Shown: one piece after another, positions 10,526 to 21,000 of the stretch
How the letters are laid out: every line of letters begins with the position of its first letter
Position numbering within the stretch: the first letter of the stretch is position 1
NCBI GenBank assembly: GCA_013288885.1
Contig: JABDBA010000007.1
Location: forward strand, 1 to 64,000
From: Gammaproteobacteria bacterium
GTDB taxonomy: Bacteria > Pseudomonadota > Gammaproteobacteria > JABDBA01
Direction: 5' to 3'
Length of the DNA: 64,000 nt
Notes under the pieces: model-generated
What the model was told of the DNA's origin: nothing
What the model saw: only the letters and a program-made list of their open reading frames with translations
Databases searched by the model: none
Made by a program: the position numbers and the translations under genes

Positions 10526-11269
10526 ATGCAATTACAAAATCAAATCGCATTAGTAACAGGGGCGAGCCGTGGCATTGGCCATGCTATTGCGCTCGAATTA
10601 GCCAAACAGGGCGCGCAAGTGGTGGGTACGGCGACCACAGCAGAGGGTGCGGCAAAAATTACTGCAGCGTTTAAACATAATAATTTAACCGGCTGTGGCT
10701 TGGTTTTAGATTTGGCCGATCCAGCTTCAGTGACTCAGTTAATAACAACCATGAAAGAGCAAGTGGGCGCTCCCAGTATCCTCATCAATAATGCGGGTAT
10801 TACCCGTGATAACTTGATGTTGCGCATGAAAGACGAAGAATGGGCGGCAGTGATTAATACCAATCTCAATGCGATATTTCAACTCACCAAACTTTGTTTA
10901 AAAGATATGCTAAAAGCACGGTTTGGTCGTATAATAAGCATCGGGTCGGTGGTAGGTTCAACCGGTAACCCTGGGCAAGCCAATTATGCCGCCGCTAAAG
11001 CGGGTTTATTGGGTTTTAGTAAGTCGTTGGCGCAAGAAGTGGCTTCGCGTGATATTACCGTAAATGTCATAGCCCCTGGTTTTATTGAGACAGATATGAC
11101 TAACAAACTCTCAGAAGAACAAAAAACTGCATTAATGACTAAAATTCCAGCAACCCGGTTAGGCCAGCCTAGTGACATTGCTTATGCTTGTGCCTTTTTA
11201 GCTGCGCCACAAGCGGGTTATATTACCGGGCATACCTTGCACGTAAATGGTGGTATGCATATGGCCTAA
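10526..11269 (+). CDS. fabG: 3-oxoacyl-ACP reductase FabG
   Basis: NADPH-dependent reductase of the fatty acid elongation cycle. The 247-residue short-chain dehydrogenase shows the nucleotide-binding motif TGASRGIGHA, NNAGITRDNLMLRM, the active-site Ser/Tyr/Lys in SIGSVVG and YAAAKAGLLGFSKS, and ends TLHVNGGMHMA. The ATG at 10526 is chosen over one at 10505 that would overlap fabD: GGAGA lies just upstream and the protein then starts in the usual place. Confidence 0.95.
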   Translation: MQLQNQIALVTGASRGIGHAIALELAKQGAQVVGTATTAEGAAKITAAFKHNNLTGCGLVLDLADPASVTQLITTMKEQVGAPSILINNAGITRDNLMLRMKDEEWAAVINTNLNAIFQLTKLCLKDMLKARFGRIISIGSVVGSTGNPGQANYAAAKAGLLGFSKSLAQEVASRDITVNVIAPGFIETDMTNKLSEEQKTALMTKIPATRLGQPSDIAYACAFLAAPQAGYITGHTLHVNGGMHMA

Positions 11270-11379
11270 ATGGTATTAGGTCAAAATTTGAAACTATTGC
11301 CACTTGCGTTAATTAAATAAATGAATAAACTAGGCAAAGTCCGGTTACAGAACAACTCATCATCATAGGAGATATTACA

Positions 11380-11628
11380 TTGAACAGTATTGAAGAACGC
11401 GTTAAAAAAATCGTAGTAGAACAGCTTGGCGTTAAAGAAGAAGACGTCAATAATGATGCCTCTTTTGTTGATGATCTGGGCGCTGACTCGCTCGATACCG
11501 TCGAATTAGTTATGGCATTGGAAGAAGAGTTTGATACGGAAATTCCTGATGAAGAAGCAGAAAAAATCCGTACCATTCAACAAGCTATTGATTATATTAA
11601 AAAACACAAAACTGAAGTTGTGCAGTAG
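11380..11628 (+). CDS. acpP: acyl carrier protein
   Basis: Carries growing acyl chains on a 4'-phosphopantetheine arm. The 82 residues have the modification site Ser37 in [11 protein letters not shown] and the usual acidic helices. The start is TTG at 11380 with a strong AGGAGA site eight bases upstream; E. coli AcpP begins MSTIEERVKK, which aligns with this start, so the TTG is well supported. It lies 110 bases after fabG and 129 bases before fabF, where hairpins (11658-11686 and the CCCTCTCCC repeat) could separate transcripts. Confidence 0.96.
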   Translation: MNSIEERVKKIVVEQLGVKEEDVNNDASFVDDLGADSLDTVELVMALEEEFDTEIPDEEAEKIRTIQQAIDYIKKHKTEVVQ

Positions 11629-11657
11629 ATAGAAAATATTTAAGACTCAGTATCTAG

Positions 11658-11686
11658 CTGAAATTTAATATTCAATAGAATTTCAG
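11658..11686 (+). terminator. hairpin after acpP, possible attenuator
   Basis: Perfect 8-base arms CTGAAATT and AATTTCAG enclose a 13-base loop, 30 bases after the acpP stop. There is no T-tract, so termination is not certain; it could be an RNA stabiliser that helps give acpP higher mRNA levels than fabF. Confidence 0.4.
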
Positions 11687-11701
11687 TGTATACAACTTAC
11701 T

Positions 11702-11737
11702 CCCCCTCTCCCTTTGGGAGAGGGATGGGGTGAGGGC
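11702..11737. repeat. CCCTCTCCC-type dispersed repeat, second copy
   Basis: CCCCTCTCCC and GGGAGAGGG form a hairpin followed by ATGGGGTGAGGGC. This is the same element as at 3293-3330 in the opposite orientation, here placed just before the fabF ribosome site. Confidence 0.65.
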
Positions 11738-11757
11738 AAAAATATGAGGGTTCCATT

Positions 11758-12996
11758 TTGACTAAACGTCGCGTTGTAGTTACAGGCTTAGGCATGATTA
11801 CTGCTTTAGGCCACTCGGTAAAAGAAACCTGGTCAAATCTTTTGGCTGGGAAAAGCGGCGTGCACCTGGTCGATAGCTTTGATGTTTCGAATTACGCTTG
11901 TCGTTTTAGTGCTTCAGTGCGCAACTTTAATTCGGAAGCTTATTTTTCTACTAAAGACGTGCGCAAAATGGATCTTTTTATTCAATACGGTGTGGCCGCA
12001 GCAGCGGAAGCGATCACGGATTCTGGTTTGCAAGTCACAGAACAAAATGCACATCGCATTGGTGTGGCTATTGGATCAGGCATTGGTGGTTTGACCACTA
12101 TCGAAAAAAATCATGAAGCTTTGTTAGAAGGTGGTCCACGTAAAGTATCCCCTTTTTTTATTACCGGTGCGATTATCAATATGGCAGCGGGGCAAGTTTC
12201 TATTCGCTATGGGTTTAAAGGCCCCAACATTTCTATTGTGACGGCGTGCACAACGGGAACACACAATATTGGTCATGCAGCTAGAATGATCGCTTACGGC
12301 GATGCAGATGTAATGATCGCAGGTGGCACTGAGATGGCAACATGCCCACTGGGTTTGGGCGGGTTCGCTGCTTGTCGTGCAATTTCAACTCGCAATGACG
12401 AACCAGAAAAAGCGAGTCGCCCGTGGGATCGTGATCGCGATGGTTTCGTACTCGGCGATGGCGCAGGTGTTTTGGTGTTAGAGTCTTACGAACATGCGAA
12501 ACAACGCGGTGCAACCATTTATGGTGAATTAATTGGGTTTGGTATGAGTGCTGACGCTTATCATATTACTACTCCAGCCCCAGAAGGGGAAGGTGGTCGA
12601 TATGCGATGCAAAATACGCTGCTCGACGCACAACTTAACCCCGATCAAGTCGATTATATTAATGCTCATGCCACTTCTACACCAGCAGGTGATGAGCTTG
12701 AAGCGACGGCAATTAAAGGCGCATTTGGTGCTCATGCTACAAAATTAGCTATCAGTTCTACTAAATCGATGACGGGGCATTTATTAGGCGCTGCGGGTGC
12801 TATCGAAGCTATTTTTTCCATTTTAGCTATTCGTGATCAAGTAGCACCGCCTACTATCAATTTAGATAATCCTTACGAAGGTTGTGATCTTGATTTTGTG
12901 CCACACACAGCACGACAAATGAAAATTACTTTTGCACTTTCAAATTCTTTTGGTTTTGGCGGCACTAACGGTTCGTTATTGTTTGGTCGAATATGA
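11758..12996 (+). CDS. fabF: beta-ketoacyl-ACP synthase II
   Basis: Elongating condensing enzyme of fatty acid synthesis. The 412 residues contain the nucleophile Cys164 in [12 protein letters not shown] and two catalytic histidines in [11 protein letters not shown] and TGHLLGAAG. The start is TTG at 11758, giving [18 protein letters not shown] in register with family N-termini; GAGGG lies eight bases upstream. The stop overlaps the mltG start (ATGA). Confidence 0.95.
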   Translation: MTKRRVVVTGLGMITALGHSVKETWSNLLAGKSGVHLVDSFDVSNYACRFSASVRNFNSEAYFSTKDVRKMDLFIQYGVAAAAEAITDSGLQVTEQNAHRIGVAIGSGIGGLTTIEKNHEALLEGGPRKVSPFFITGAIINMAAGQVSIRYGFKGPNISIVTACTTGTHNIGHAARMIAYGDADVMIAGGTEMATCPLGLGGFAACRAISTRNDEPEKASRPWDRDRDGFVLGDGAGVLVLESYEHAKQRGATIYGELIGFGMSADAYHITTPAPEGEGGRYAMQNTLLDAQLNPDQVDYINAHATSTPAGDELEATAIKGAFGAHATKLAISSTKSMTGHLLGAAGAIEAIFSILAIRDQVAPPTINLDNPYEGCDLDFVPHTARQMKITFALSNSFGFGGTNGSLLFGRI

Positions 12997-14093
12997 AGGC
13001 ATTGAAAATTACCCTATGGTACGTTCTTGCTGTGCTAGTCGGTATTGCAGCTTGGTTAGTCGTTACTTGGAAAAATTTTCTTGATACACCTTTGATACTC
13101 TCTGATAAACCCGTTGATTATGTTCTAGAACGCGGTTCTTCAATAAAAGATTTAGCCGACGATTTATATCAATCAGGCGTAATTGCAAGGCCTGATTTTC
13201 TCATCGCGCTCACTTATTACCGTGGTGCAGAAAAGAAAATAAAAGCAGGTGAGTATAATTTTCAACCGGGTACTAAACCAGAACAATTACTTACTCAAAT
13301 TGTAAATGGTGAAGTAGTTTACCGGCATTTTACCATTGTAGAAGGTTGGACATTTAAACAATTATTAACAGCACTGAATAATAACGCGTATATAAAGCAT
13401 GAATTAAATGGATCAAACGCTATTCTCAATAGTAGTTATTTAAGCTTTTTATCGACTAAACCAGAAGGTATGTTTTTGCCGGCTACCTATCCATTTACCG
13501 CCGGTACTACCGATGTGACTATCTTAAAAAAAGCCTATCAAAATTTAACCAAACAGATGACACATGCTTGGCAAAATCGCGCACCCGGTTTGCCTTATCA
13601 ATCGCCGTATGACGCATTAATCGCGGCATCATTAGTAGAAAAAGAAACCGCACGCCCAGAAGAGCGCCCACTGATTGCAGGAGTATTACAACGCCGTTTG
13701 CAACAGAATATGCCATTGCAGATTGATTCAACCGTTATCTATGGTTTAGGTGATAGTTATATGGGAAAAATTAGTCTTAATGATTTACGCACGGATACCG
13801 CTTATAACACCTATACGCGTCGCGGTTTACCACCTACACCCATTGCTATGCCGAGTATGGCTTCGGTTATTGCCGTGTTACACCCCGATAATAGCAATTT
13901 CATATACTTCGTTGCTAAAGGTGATGGTACGCATGTATTCTCTGCTTCATTGCAAGCGCAAAATCAAGCAGTAACGCTGTATCAATTAGAAACATCTTAT
14001 CCTAAAGTAGGCAGAAAGAACCAAAAGTTTGTTTGCACAACACCGTGGTATTCGAGTGTTGAATTGAAAAAAATATTTGCACTGCGATGTTAA
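12993..14093 (+). CDS. mltG: endolytic murein transglycosylase MltG (YceG)
   Basis: Inner-membrane lytic transglycosylase that cleaves nascent glycan strands and is thought to set their length. The 366 residues start with one membrane segment (about 7-27, [19 protein letters not shown]) followed by a LysM-like part and the YceG catalytic domain, with the catalytic Glu in [20 protein letters not shown] (about residue 217) and [12 protein letters not shown]. The C-terminus extends about 25 residues past the usual end. It is coupled to fabF by ATGA and precedes tmk, the common mltG-tmk-holB order. Confidence 0.93.
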   Translation: MKALKITLWYVLAVLVGIAAWLVVTWKNFLDTPLILSDKPVDYVLERGSSIKDLADDLYQSGVIARPDFLIALTYYRGAEKKIKAGEYNFQPGTKPEQLLTQIVNGEVVYRHFTIVEGWTFKQLLTALNNNAYIKHELNGSNAILNSSYLSFLSTKPEGMFLPATYPFTAGTTDVTILKKAYQNLTKQMTHAWQNRAPGLPYQSPYDALIAASLVEKETARPEERPLIAGVLQRRLQQNMPLQIDSTVIYGLGDSYMGKISLNDLRTDTAYNTYTRRGLPPTPIAMPSMASVIAVLHPDNSNFIYFVAKGDGTHVFSASLQAQNQAVTLYQLETSYPKVGRKNQKFVCTTPWYSSVELKKIFALRC

Positions 14094-14095
14094 CT

Positions 14096-14731
14096 ATGAA
14101 GAAAACTTCCAATTATTTTATTACGTTAGAAGGCATTGAAGGTGTTGGTAAGAGCACCCAGCTCAGTTTTATTCGAAATTATCTCCTCAAAAGCAAACAA
14201 CCATTAGTCGTAACACGCGAACCTGGCGGCACACCGATGGCCGAAGAACTGCGCAAAGTATTATTGCAAAAAAATAAAGAACCGGTGACACAAGAGGCTG
14301 AATTATTATTGCTATTCGCTGGGCGCGCGCAACATATTGCACAAGTCATTCGCCCGGCATTGGCGGCGGGTAAATGGGTCATCTGCGATCGCTTCACCGA
14401 TGCCACTTATGCCTATCAGGGCGGCGGCCGTGGTATGTCGCTTGAACAAATTGCCATGTTAGAAAAATGGGTACAACAAGATCTGCATCCTGATTTAGTT
14501 TTATTGCTCGACGCGCCGGTGAAAACCGCACTAAAACGTATCAAACGCCGCCGCATGAAAGATCGTATCGAAATGGAACAAGAAAGTTTTTTTCAACGCG
14601 TGCGCGATGGTTATTTAGCGCGTGCCGAACAATTTCCTAATCGTTATAAAATTATTGATGCACGCCAACCTTGTTTAAAAGTACAAAAACAGATTAAAAG
14701 TATTTTAGATGAATTATTACCTAACCTATGA
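14096..14731 (+). CDS. tmk: thymidylate kinase
   Basis: Phosphorylates dTMP to dTDP for DNA synthesis. The 211 residues have the P-loop EGIEGVGKSTQ, the DRX motif CDRFTDATYAYQGGGR and a LID region RRRMKDRIEMEQ. An in-frame ATG at 14087, inside the mltG end, is equally possible and would add three residues; the later ATG fits family N-termini better. The stop overlaps the holB start (ATGA). Confidence 0.94.
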   Translation: MKKTSNYFITLEGIEGVGKSTQLSFIRNYLLKSKQPLVVTREPGGTPMAEELRKVLLQKNKEPVTQEAELLLLFAGRAQHIAQVIRPALAAGKWVICDRFTDATYAYQGGGRGMSLEQIAMLEKWVQQDLHPDLVLLLDAPVKTALKRIKRRRMKDRIEMEQESFFQRVRDGYLARAEQFPNRYKIIDARQPCLKVQKQIKSILDELLPNL

Positions 14732-15732
14732 ACCAACAACTTCTCAAAGCTCCACTGCCATGGCAAAAAAACCAATGGGATCATTTGCTTAAACGTTGGC
14801 AAAATAATAATTTGCCACACGCATTGTTGTTGCATGGGGCAACAGGTTTAGGTAAAGAAATTTTTGCGCGAGAATTTGCTAAAGTACTACTTTGCAAAGG
14901 AGATATGCAACGGCAACATGCTTGTGAAAAATGTTCTAGTTGTCTATTAATACAAGCGGGTACTTATCCTGAACTTTATTTGATACACCCTGAAGCCCCC
15001 AGTAAAATTATTCGTATTGATCAGATTAGGGAATTGATCGGGAAAGTGAACCAAACACCGCAATATGGGCGTTACAAAATTGCTGTTATTGCACCAGCGG
15101 AGACGATGCCTATCGGGGCTGCTAACGCCATTCTCAAGACCTTAGAAGAACCAGCTCCCAATTCAATTATTATGCTAGTAGCAGAGCAGTTGGGGCCATT
15201 GCCGATGACGATTCGTAGCCGCTGTCAGTTTGTACCCTTTACCGCACCTTCTCAAACTGAAAGTGCACAGTGGCTGGCGGAAACGGGTGCTACGCAAGAC
15301 AATACTTTAGCACTGGCGCTGGCGGAAGGTGCACCATTGCGCGCTATGGCTCTCAGTGAAAAATTTGCCCAACGTCAAAGTTTGTTGGAGGAGTTGCAAG
15401 GTGTTAGCAAAGGTAAAATCGACCCGGTGCAATTAAGTGCAGCTAAAAGTAAGCAGCCCATTTTAGAAGTGATAGATTGTTTATTGAGTGTTATAATGGA
15501 TGTCATACGCGTTAAGGGAGGGTTTCCGCTGTCAGCGCTGACCAATAGTGATCAGGCTAATTTTTTAAAAGTGTTATCAGCTACTTTTTTATCGGGCCAT
15601 CTATTCTCTTATCTCGATAAGTTATATAAACTGAGGGGCAACTTAAACGGGCCTACTTTAAACCAACAACTTATGTTTGAGGATTTATTTTGTACTTGGT
15701 ATGAATACACCAGAAACCCAATTTACGCTTAA
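14728..15732 (+). CDS. holB: DNA polymerase III delta' subunit
   Basis: Part of the clamp loader. The 334 residues show a P-loop HGATGLGKE, a zinc-binding cysteine cluster (CKGD...CEKCSSC), a DEXX-equivalent region and the SRC motif TIRSRCQFVPF of clamp loaders. It follows tmk with a 4-base overlap and itself overlaps pilZ by 32 bases. Confidence 0.92.
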   Translation: MNQQLLKAPLPWQKNQWDHLLKRWQNNNLPHALLLHGATGLGKEIFAREFAKVLLCKGDMQRQHACEKCSSCLLIQAGTYPELYLIHPEAPSKIIRIDQIRELIGKVNQTPQYGRYKIAVIAPAETMPIGAANAILKTLEEPAPNSIIMLVAEQLGPLPMTIRSRCQFVPFTAPSQTESAQWLAETGATQDNTLALALAEGAPLRAMALSEKFAQRQSLLEELQGVSKGKIDPVQLSAAKSKQPILEVIDCLLSVIMDVIRVKGGFPLSALTNSDQANFLKVLSATFLSGHLFSYLDKLYKLRGNLNGPTLNQQLMFEDLFCTWYEYTRNPIYA

Positions 15733-16045
15733 TTTTGCTAGCAAAGATCAATTGCTATCTGCTTATATGCCATTTATCAAAAATGGTGCTTTATTTGTGC
15801 ATACCAATAAACCTTATCAATTAGGCGCAGAAATAACCCTAAAAATTATTTTGCCCGAAGATACGGTAGAATACACGGTGAGTGGTAAAATAGTTTGGAT
15901 CACACCCACCGCAGCACAATGGGGAATGCGTGCTGGAATTGGTGTGAGATTTGAATCTAGCCCAGCTAATGTCTCATTACGTGAAAAAATTGAAGGCTTA
16001 TTAGTTGGAATGCTTTACACTGATCGTCAAGTCGATACCCTATAA
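15701..16045 (+). CDS. pilZ: PilZ domain protein, type IV pilus PilZ
   Basis: A 114-residue protein in the position (after holB, before tatD) and size of Pseudomonas PilZ, needed for type IV pilus assembly. It lacks the RxxxR and D/NxSxxG c-di-GMP signature, as do true pilus PilZ proteins; seen are FIKNGALFVHTNKPYQLG and GIGVRFES. The start MNTPETQF at 15701 is chosen over an ATG at 15677 because it removes eight residues with no counterpart; either start overlaps holB. No other pilus genes are in the window. Confidence 0.85.
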   Translation: MNTPETQFTLNFASKDQLLSAYMPFIKNGALFVHTNKPYQLGAEITLKIILPEDTVEYTVSGKIVWITPTAAQWGMRAGIGVRFESSPANVSLREKIEGLLVGMLYTDRQVDTL

Positions 16046-16060
16046 AATTTTTAATCAAAT

Positions 16061-16843
16061 ATGCTAATAGATTCACACTGCCATTTAGATCGTTTAGATT
16101 TGACACCGCATAATGGCGATTTAAATGAGGTGCTATTAGCCGCTAAGCAAAATGATGTGGGCCATATTTTATCGGTATGCGTAGATCTAGATGGCTTACC
16201 CGGTATATTAAAAATTGCCGAAAATTATCCTGATGTTTCAGCATCGGTGGGCGTGCATCCGACTGAATTACTTGCGGTAGAACCTACGATAGAAGAATTA
16301 ATTAAGTTAGCTTCCCATCCTAAAGTAATTGCTTTTGGTGAAACTGGTTTAGATTATTATCGCGATGATTCGCATAAAGCCGTGCAGCAAGAGCGTTTTC
16401 GACGTCATATTCGTGCAGCTAAACAAACTCAAAAACCGCTCATCGTTCATACCCGCCACGCGCGTGAAGATACTTTGCAAATATTGCAAGAAGAGGGCGC
16501 TGATTCATGTCGCGGCATACTCCATTGTTTTACCGAAGATTGGGACATGGCTAAACGTGCGCTTGCTTTGGGTTTTTATATTTCTTTTTCCGGCATCGTT
16601 ACTTTTAAAAATGCTAAAGAGCTACAAGACATCGCTTTACAAGTGCCACTCGATCGCATGCTCATTGAAACCGATGCGCCATATTTAGCACCAGTTCCCC
16701 ACCGTGGTAAATCAAATTATCCGGCGTATGTGCGATACGTGGCTGAATTTCTTGCGCAACACCGTAACGTACCTTATGAAACCATCGCCCAGCAAACAAC
16801 GCAAAACTTTTGTGAGTTGTTTAAACTTCTTCTGGAAAGATGA
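16061..16843 (+). CDS. TatD family metal-dependent hydrolase (YcfH-type)
   Basis: Predicted magnesium-dependent deoxyribonuclease of the amidohydrolase fold. The 260 residues begin MLIDSHCHLDRLDL (metal-binding HxH), with FGETGLDYYRDD, a HTRHA histidine, LHCFTED and ETDAPYLAP, the full family set. Its place after holB-pilZ matches E. coli ycfH and many gammaproteobacteria. It closes the co-directional block that starts at rluC. Confidence 0.92.
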   Translation: MLIDSHCHLDRLDLTPHNGDLNEVLLAAKQNDVGHILSVCVDLDGLPGILKIAENYPDVSASVGVHPTELLAVEPTIEELIKLASHPKVIAFGETGLDYYRDDSHKAVQQERFRRHIRAAKQTQKPLIVHTRHAREDTLQILQEEGADSCRGILHCFTEDWDMAKRALALGFYISFSGIVTFKNAKELQDIALQVPLDRMLIETDAPYLAPVPHRGKSNYPAYVRYVAEFLAQHRNVPYETIAQQTTQNFCELFKLLLER

Positions 16844-16858
16844 ATTTATAAAAAATCA

Positions 16859-17674
16859 TTAAAAAAGTTTGGCATCCACCAGAACTCTAATGATGTCAGA
16901 TTTTCGTCGAAGATTTAATTTATAGCGGATATTATTTAAATAAGATTCAACTGTTCTAGGAGAAAGCTCTACCAATTGCGCAGCTTCCTTAATTGTATTG
17001 CTGTAAAACAGTGCTTGTAAAACATCCAATTCCCTTTGAGTTATTCGTATTTCTTTTCCCTCAATGGATAAAGCATAATGTTTTGCTTTTAATTGCTTAT
17101 TTAATCGTTGTTTGTTGTCAGCAGTGACATGCTTATTCTTTTTGGCATCAAAATTTGACCATAAATAAGGGGCGATCGTTAATTTATTTTTGTTTGATTT
17201 TTTAATGAGGCTACTTGCTTTATCTTTAAAATAAAATTTAAACTTTTCCAGAAAATCAATGTTGTTAATGTAAAAATTGACAACATTATAATCATAGGGA
17301 TCTGAGGCGTAAACATAAATGTCGGTATAATTTTTGTATCTTTCAAAAAAGAAAATGGGATTGTCTGTTTTAAACATATCTCTATATTCTCGCAGTTGTT
17401 GATAACTGAAGTCATTAGTATCTAAAAATGGTAAATAATGAAATTTATCGCCGGATATTTTGGGTGGTCTTGGGCGATCAAAAGGGAATTGTTTTTTAAA
17501 ATGGTTGTAAAGCGACTCAGCGTTATTGGTAAGACCATATATGGTATGGTCATTAAATATTCGTAAATGGCAAAAATACGTAATACCCTGTTGTTGCAAT
17601 GGTTTGCAAATGGTCTCCACGTTATTACCCAACGATAATAAATAATGTTTTTCTGAAATGTTTTCAGCCCGCAT
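16859..17674 (-). CDS. LuxR-type HTH transcriptional regulator, orphan
   Basis: The 271-residue protein ends in a GerE/LuxR DNA-binding domain (about 205-265): ITQRELDVLQALFYSNTIKE, then the recognition helix region LSPRTVESYLNNIRYKLN. The N-terminal 200 residues are aromatic- and charge-rich and may take the PAS/GAF-like fold of autoinducer-binding domains, but I see no diagnostic residues and no luxI gene is present. The start has AAGGGGG upstream. A perfect 8-base-arm inverted repeat lies 64 bases ahead of the start (17738-17756). Such solo regulators are multiplied in Legionellales; target unknown. Confidence 0.85.
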   Translation of the reverse strand: MRAENISEKHYLLSLGNNVETICKPLQQQGITYFCHLRIFNDHTIYGLTNNAESLYNHFKKQFPFDRPRPPKISGDKFHYLPFLDTNDFSYQQLREYRDMFKTDNPIFFFERYKNYTDIYVYASDPYDYNVVNFYINNIDFLEKFKFYFKDKASSLIKKSNKNKLTIAPYLWSNFDAKKNKHVTADNKQRLNKQLKAKHYALSIEGKEIRITQRELDVLQALFYSNTIKEAAQLVELSPRTVESYLNNIRYKLNLRRKSDIIRVLVDAKLF

Positions 17675-17737
17675 TTAGCCGCCCCCTTAAAATGATTGAC
17701 CCATTAAATTTTAACATAAAACTAGTTTAGCAAAAAC

Positions 17738-17756
17738 TACCGTTATTTTAACGGTA
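17738..17756. promoter_or_regulatory. inverted repeat, candidate operator for LuxR-type regulator
   Basis: Arms TACCGTTA and TAACGGTA pair perfectly over eight bases with a 3-base centre. The symmetric 19-base form and the position 64 bases upstream of the LuxR-type gene suggest a binding site, possibly autoregulatory. It could also form an RNA hairpin, but there is no T-tract. Confidence 0.45.
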
Positions 17757-17961
17757 ATTTATTAATAGTCATTATTTTAGTCTGGCAACGCTTTTTAATG
17801 AAGGGCTTAGTATATTCAAACTCAAAGGCGACAGCACCGGTAGGAGTTCACTATTTGTCAAATGATTAACAGGAAGGTAAAGCTTCTATAATCAAGGGCC
17901 GTTCGGTAAATATCATTTATTGAAGGTGTAATGGGTTGGGATTTTTTAATAGCCGGACATA

Positions 17962-17976
17962 TTGTCTTACAGACAA
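17962..17976. promoter_or_regulatory. TTGTCT/AGACAA inverted repeat upstream of the Sel1 protein gene
   Basis: Perfect 6-base arms around a 3-base centre, about 105 bases before the start codon. A candidate regulator site only. Confidence 0.3.
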
Positions 17977-18079
17977 ATATTGTAAAGGCATTGTATTATC
18001 GCCTCGAAATAGATGAACTTATGTTTGCTTATTAAACATTTGAGTTAAAGGTACAAAACAATTACATTGGGAGAATCTT

Positions 18080-21000
18080 ATGCAACCGATTTTGGAAGGT
18101 ACTACAAGTGATGAAACAACTTTGTCTGATGTGAAACAGGAAGAAAAATTAACCAGAAGTGAGCTGGATGAATTTGTTAAGAATACGAACATTGATATTT
18201 CTATGCATTATCCTGAGTTTGTTTCAGATTCCTATTTAATGTTTAGGTTCTTGGGCGAACAAACAGACGGGAAATATAATATTAAGACCAGACATAATAA
18301 ATCATTGGATGAAGCTATTAAAGAAAATTTTTTACCCTATGGTTCACCGGATTCAAAATTTTGGTTAGCTAAACCAAGTTCAGTAATAAATGATGGCTCC
18401 GGTTCAACTTTAAGAGTATGGTTTTCAGACAGGATTCAATTTGATTCACTGAAAGGAAAACTCAAGCCATCTAGTATGCTTGCCAATGAATTTATCGACT
18501 ATTGCCATCAGCACCGTACGGAAAAAGTAGACGGTGTTATTCTCCCTAAACCCGTTTTTTTTCAATTAGCTGAGGCATTTATAAATATTTTAATTGTTGA
18601 TGATGGTGATAGTACAAAACCGAAGCGAGCTAACCCAATACGCTTTGCTAAGCCCCGATCTGCCTGGGAGTCTAATTTTTGTGACGAGTTCTCTATTGCG
18701 GTAGATTGTTTAATTCAAAAATATAAATTGGTATACCATGAACCTCCCGCTAAAGATGAAAATCCCTTTCTTAAATTAAGATTTCACTACAAAATGGATG
18801 AACATGGCCATCATGAGTACACCAGAGCTACAGAATCCCAGGTAAAAGCAGCGGCATCCCGATATGGTGTTAGAGAAATCGATGCGCCTGAAAACGCCGA
18901 TCTTCAATATGAACGTGCGAAAAGAGAAGCGGGCGCAGAAAAAATCAAATGGCTGGAAAAATCAGCTTCACAGGGAAAAAGAGAAGCGGTTATTGATCTC
19001 ATTGATATTTATGATAAAGGTTCTTGTGGTTTGGATAAGCCCGATCATCTAAAAGCAACGGAATTGTATTTCAAGCTAATTAAAGATGAAGATACATCAG
19101 TTATTAATTATCGGTTTAAAAAATATCCTGACGCTACATTAGCCGTATCGACCAAAAAAGCAGAACAAGGTGATGCATTAGCATTAGCTTGGTTAGGAGA
19201 ACACTATTTAGAAGCAAAAAATCACCCGGAAGCATTTAACTGCTTTAAAAAATCGGCAGAGAAAGGTAACAAAAAAGGTATATTTCGCGTGGCCTATTGT
19301 TATGAAAATGGTTTTGGAACTTCTCAAGATGACAAAGCCGCAATAGAGTGGTATGTAAAAGTAAGTAGAGGGGAAACATCCTTCTTCGATGTAGCAAACC
19401 TACTGTTGAAGGATAGTGCACTAAATATCAGATTGGACATAGCTAATGCCATCCTTAATGCCATAGATAAAATAAGTAAGGGAAAACCCGAATTAGAATT
19501 GTTTGTACTTCTCAAAAGAATCGATCAAGGTAATCTGGGTTCACAAGTAGCATTAGCCGTATTTTACTTAGATTTAAAGGAACCGGGGAAAGCCATTCCA
19601 TGGTTACAACAAGTCGAGAAAAATCTGGATTCCTTAAAAAGCTATGAATATATAGATTTTTTAAATTGTTATCATATGCTGGGTGATTGTTATAAAAATG
19701 GTTCTGAAATTAAACGAAGTGATTCACAGGCATTAGAATGCTATGAAAAATCTGAAGAGTTAGAAGCAAAAAAGCTTGCAGAAATTAAGAACAGAGGCGA
19801 AGAAGGAAAAGACGATCTTGACTTTTTTAATTTGCGTATTGGCATTCGTCGCATGGGGAGATATTGGGCGACTTCAAAATCACTGTTTGAAGATTTAAAT
19901 AGGTGGCCAAATGAATATGGCGAAACACAATTAGGAATTTATTATCTAAAAAAGAAAAACTATGTCGAAGCATTAAAACGCCTTCAGTCTGCGGCGGATA
20001 AAAATAACGGTGAAGCCTTATATCATTTAGGGGCCTGCCATGAACATGGATGGGGAATTCCGCCTGATCGCAGTAAAGCCATTGGATGTTATAAAAAAGC
20101 CGTTGAAAATGGTTGTGCAGAAGCAATTGATGCGCTAAAAAAACTGGGTATAACTCCTCCGCCTTTGCCTCCTGTAGCGACTCCAAAATCGGCAACGACT
20201 GAACAACCAAAATCTCAAACAGCTGTTGTTTTATCTGCTGTAAAACAAGCACCTGCTATTAATGAAGAAAAAAATAATAGTGTTGTTCCTGTACCTGTAA
20301 ATAATCCTGTGGCTGCTGTTGCACCAACGCCAGCAAATGTAACTTCGGTTAAGCAAACCGAAACCCAGCAATCCAATACTAGGCTTCACACACCCGATTC
20401 AGCCCAACCTATGGTTAAATCCACTGATAAACCGGTTGAGAGTAAAGATGCAACGGTGAAACGTGAAGAAAAAACTGCTCCTGTAAAAACACCGGAAGCA
20501 TCAGAGAAAATGGGATTTATTGTAGATTATTTAACAGTTATGCAGGATGATCTCATAAGATTACAAGCGGAGATTGAGAAATCCGCAGCAGAAAAAGCGC
20601 GTTTAAGCCAGCAACTCGCAAATTTACAGGCACAAGGTTCCAATGCGCAACAGCTCAATACAATATCCGAACAGTTAAGAAGAGTGGAAGCAATCCAAGC
20701 AGAATCCAAAGAAGAATTGGATGCTAAAAGAGCTCAGCAAAAAGTCATGCAGAGATTTCAAAAACATCCTAATCTTTTGCGATTTTATCGTGAACTGCAA
20801 ATTGAATTAGAACATCTTTTTATCAGCTGTCAAGCTGTGGCCGGTGGAGTGGTTGCCACTTCATATCAAGGCGAGTTATCTGATGTAGCGACAGGTATCA
20901 GCCTGTTCGGAAGGGTGGCTTCCGCGATCCCACTTATCGGCAATGTTGTTAGTGTCCTTGCTACAGCAATGAGTGATGGTGTAGAAAAGTTAGATCATAA

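Larger units (their letters stand above)
17675..18079. other. 405-base divergent intergenic region, likely operators
   Basis: No gene is seen. It holds two inverted repeats (17738-17756 and 17962-17976) and AT-rich promoter-like sequence on both strands, without a confident -35/-10 pair. Its position between a LuxR regulator and the Sel1 protein gene makes it a likely control region for both. Confidence 0.55.

Noticed and set aside
14087..14095. Upstream tmk start inside mltG
   Set aside because: Possible, but the ATG at 14096 fits family N-termini better; no ribosome site decides between them.
19827..20252. 141-residue frame opposite the Sel1 protein gene
   Set aside because: Antisense to repeats and the low-complexity linker; no family match.
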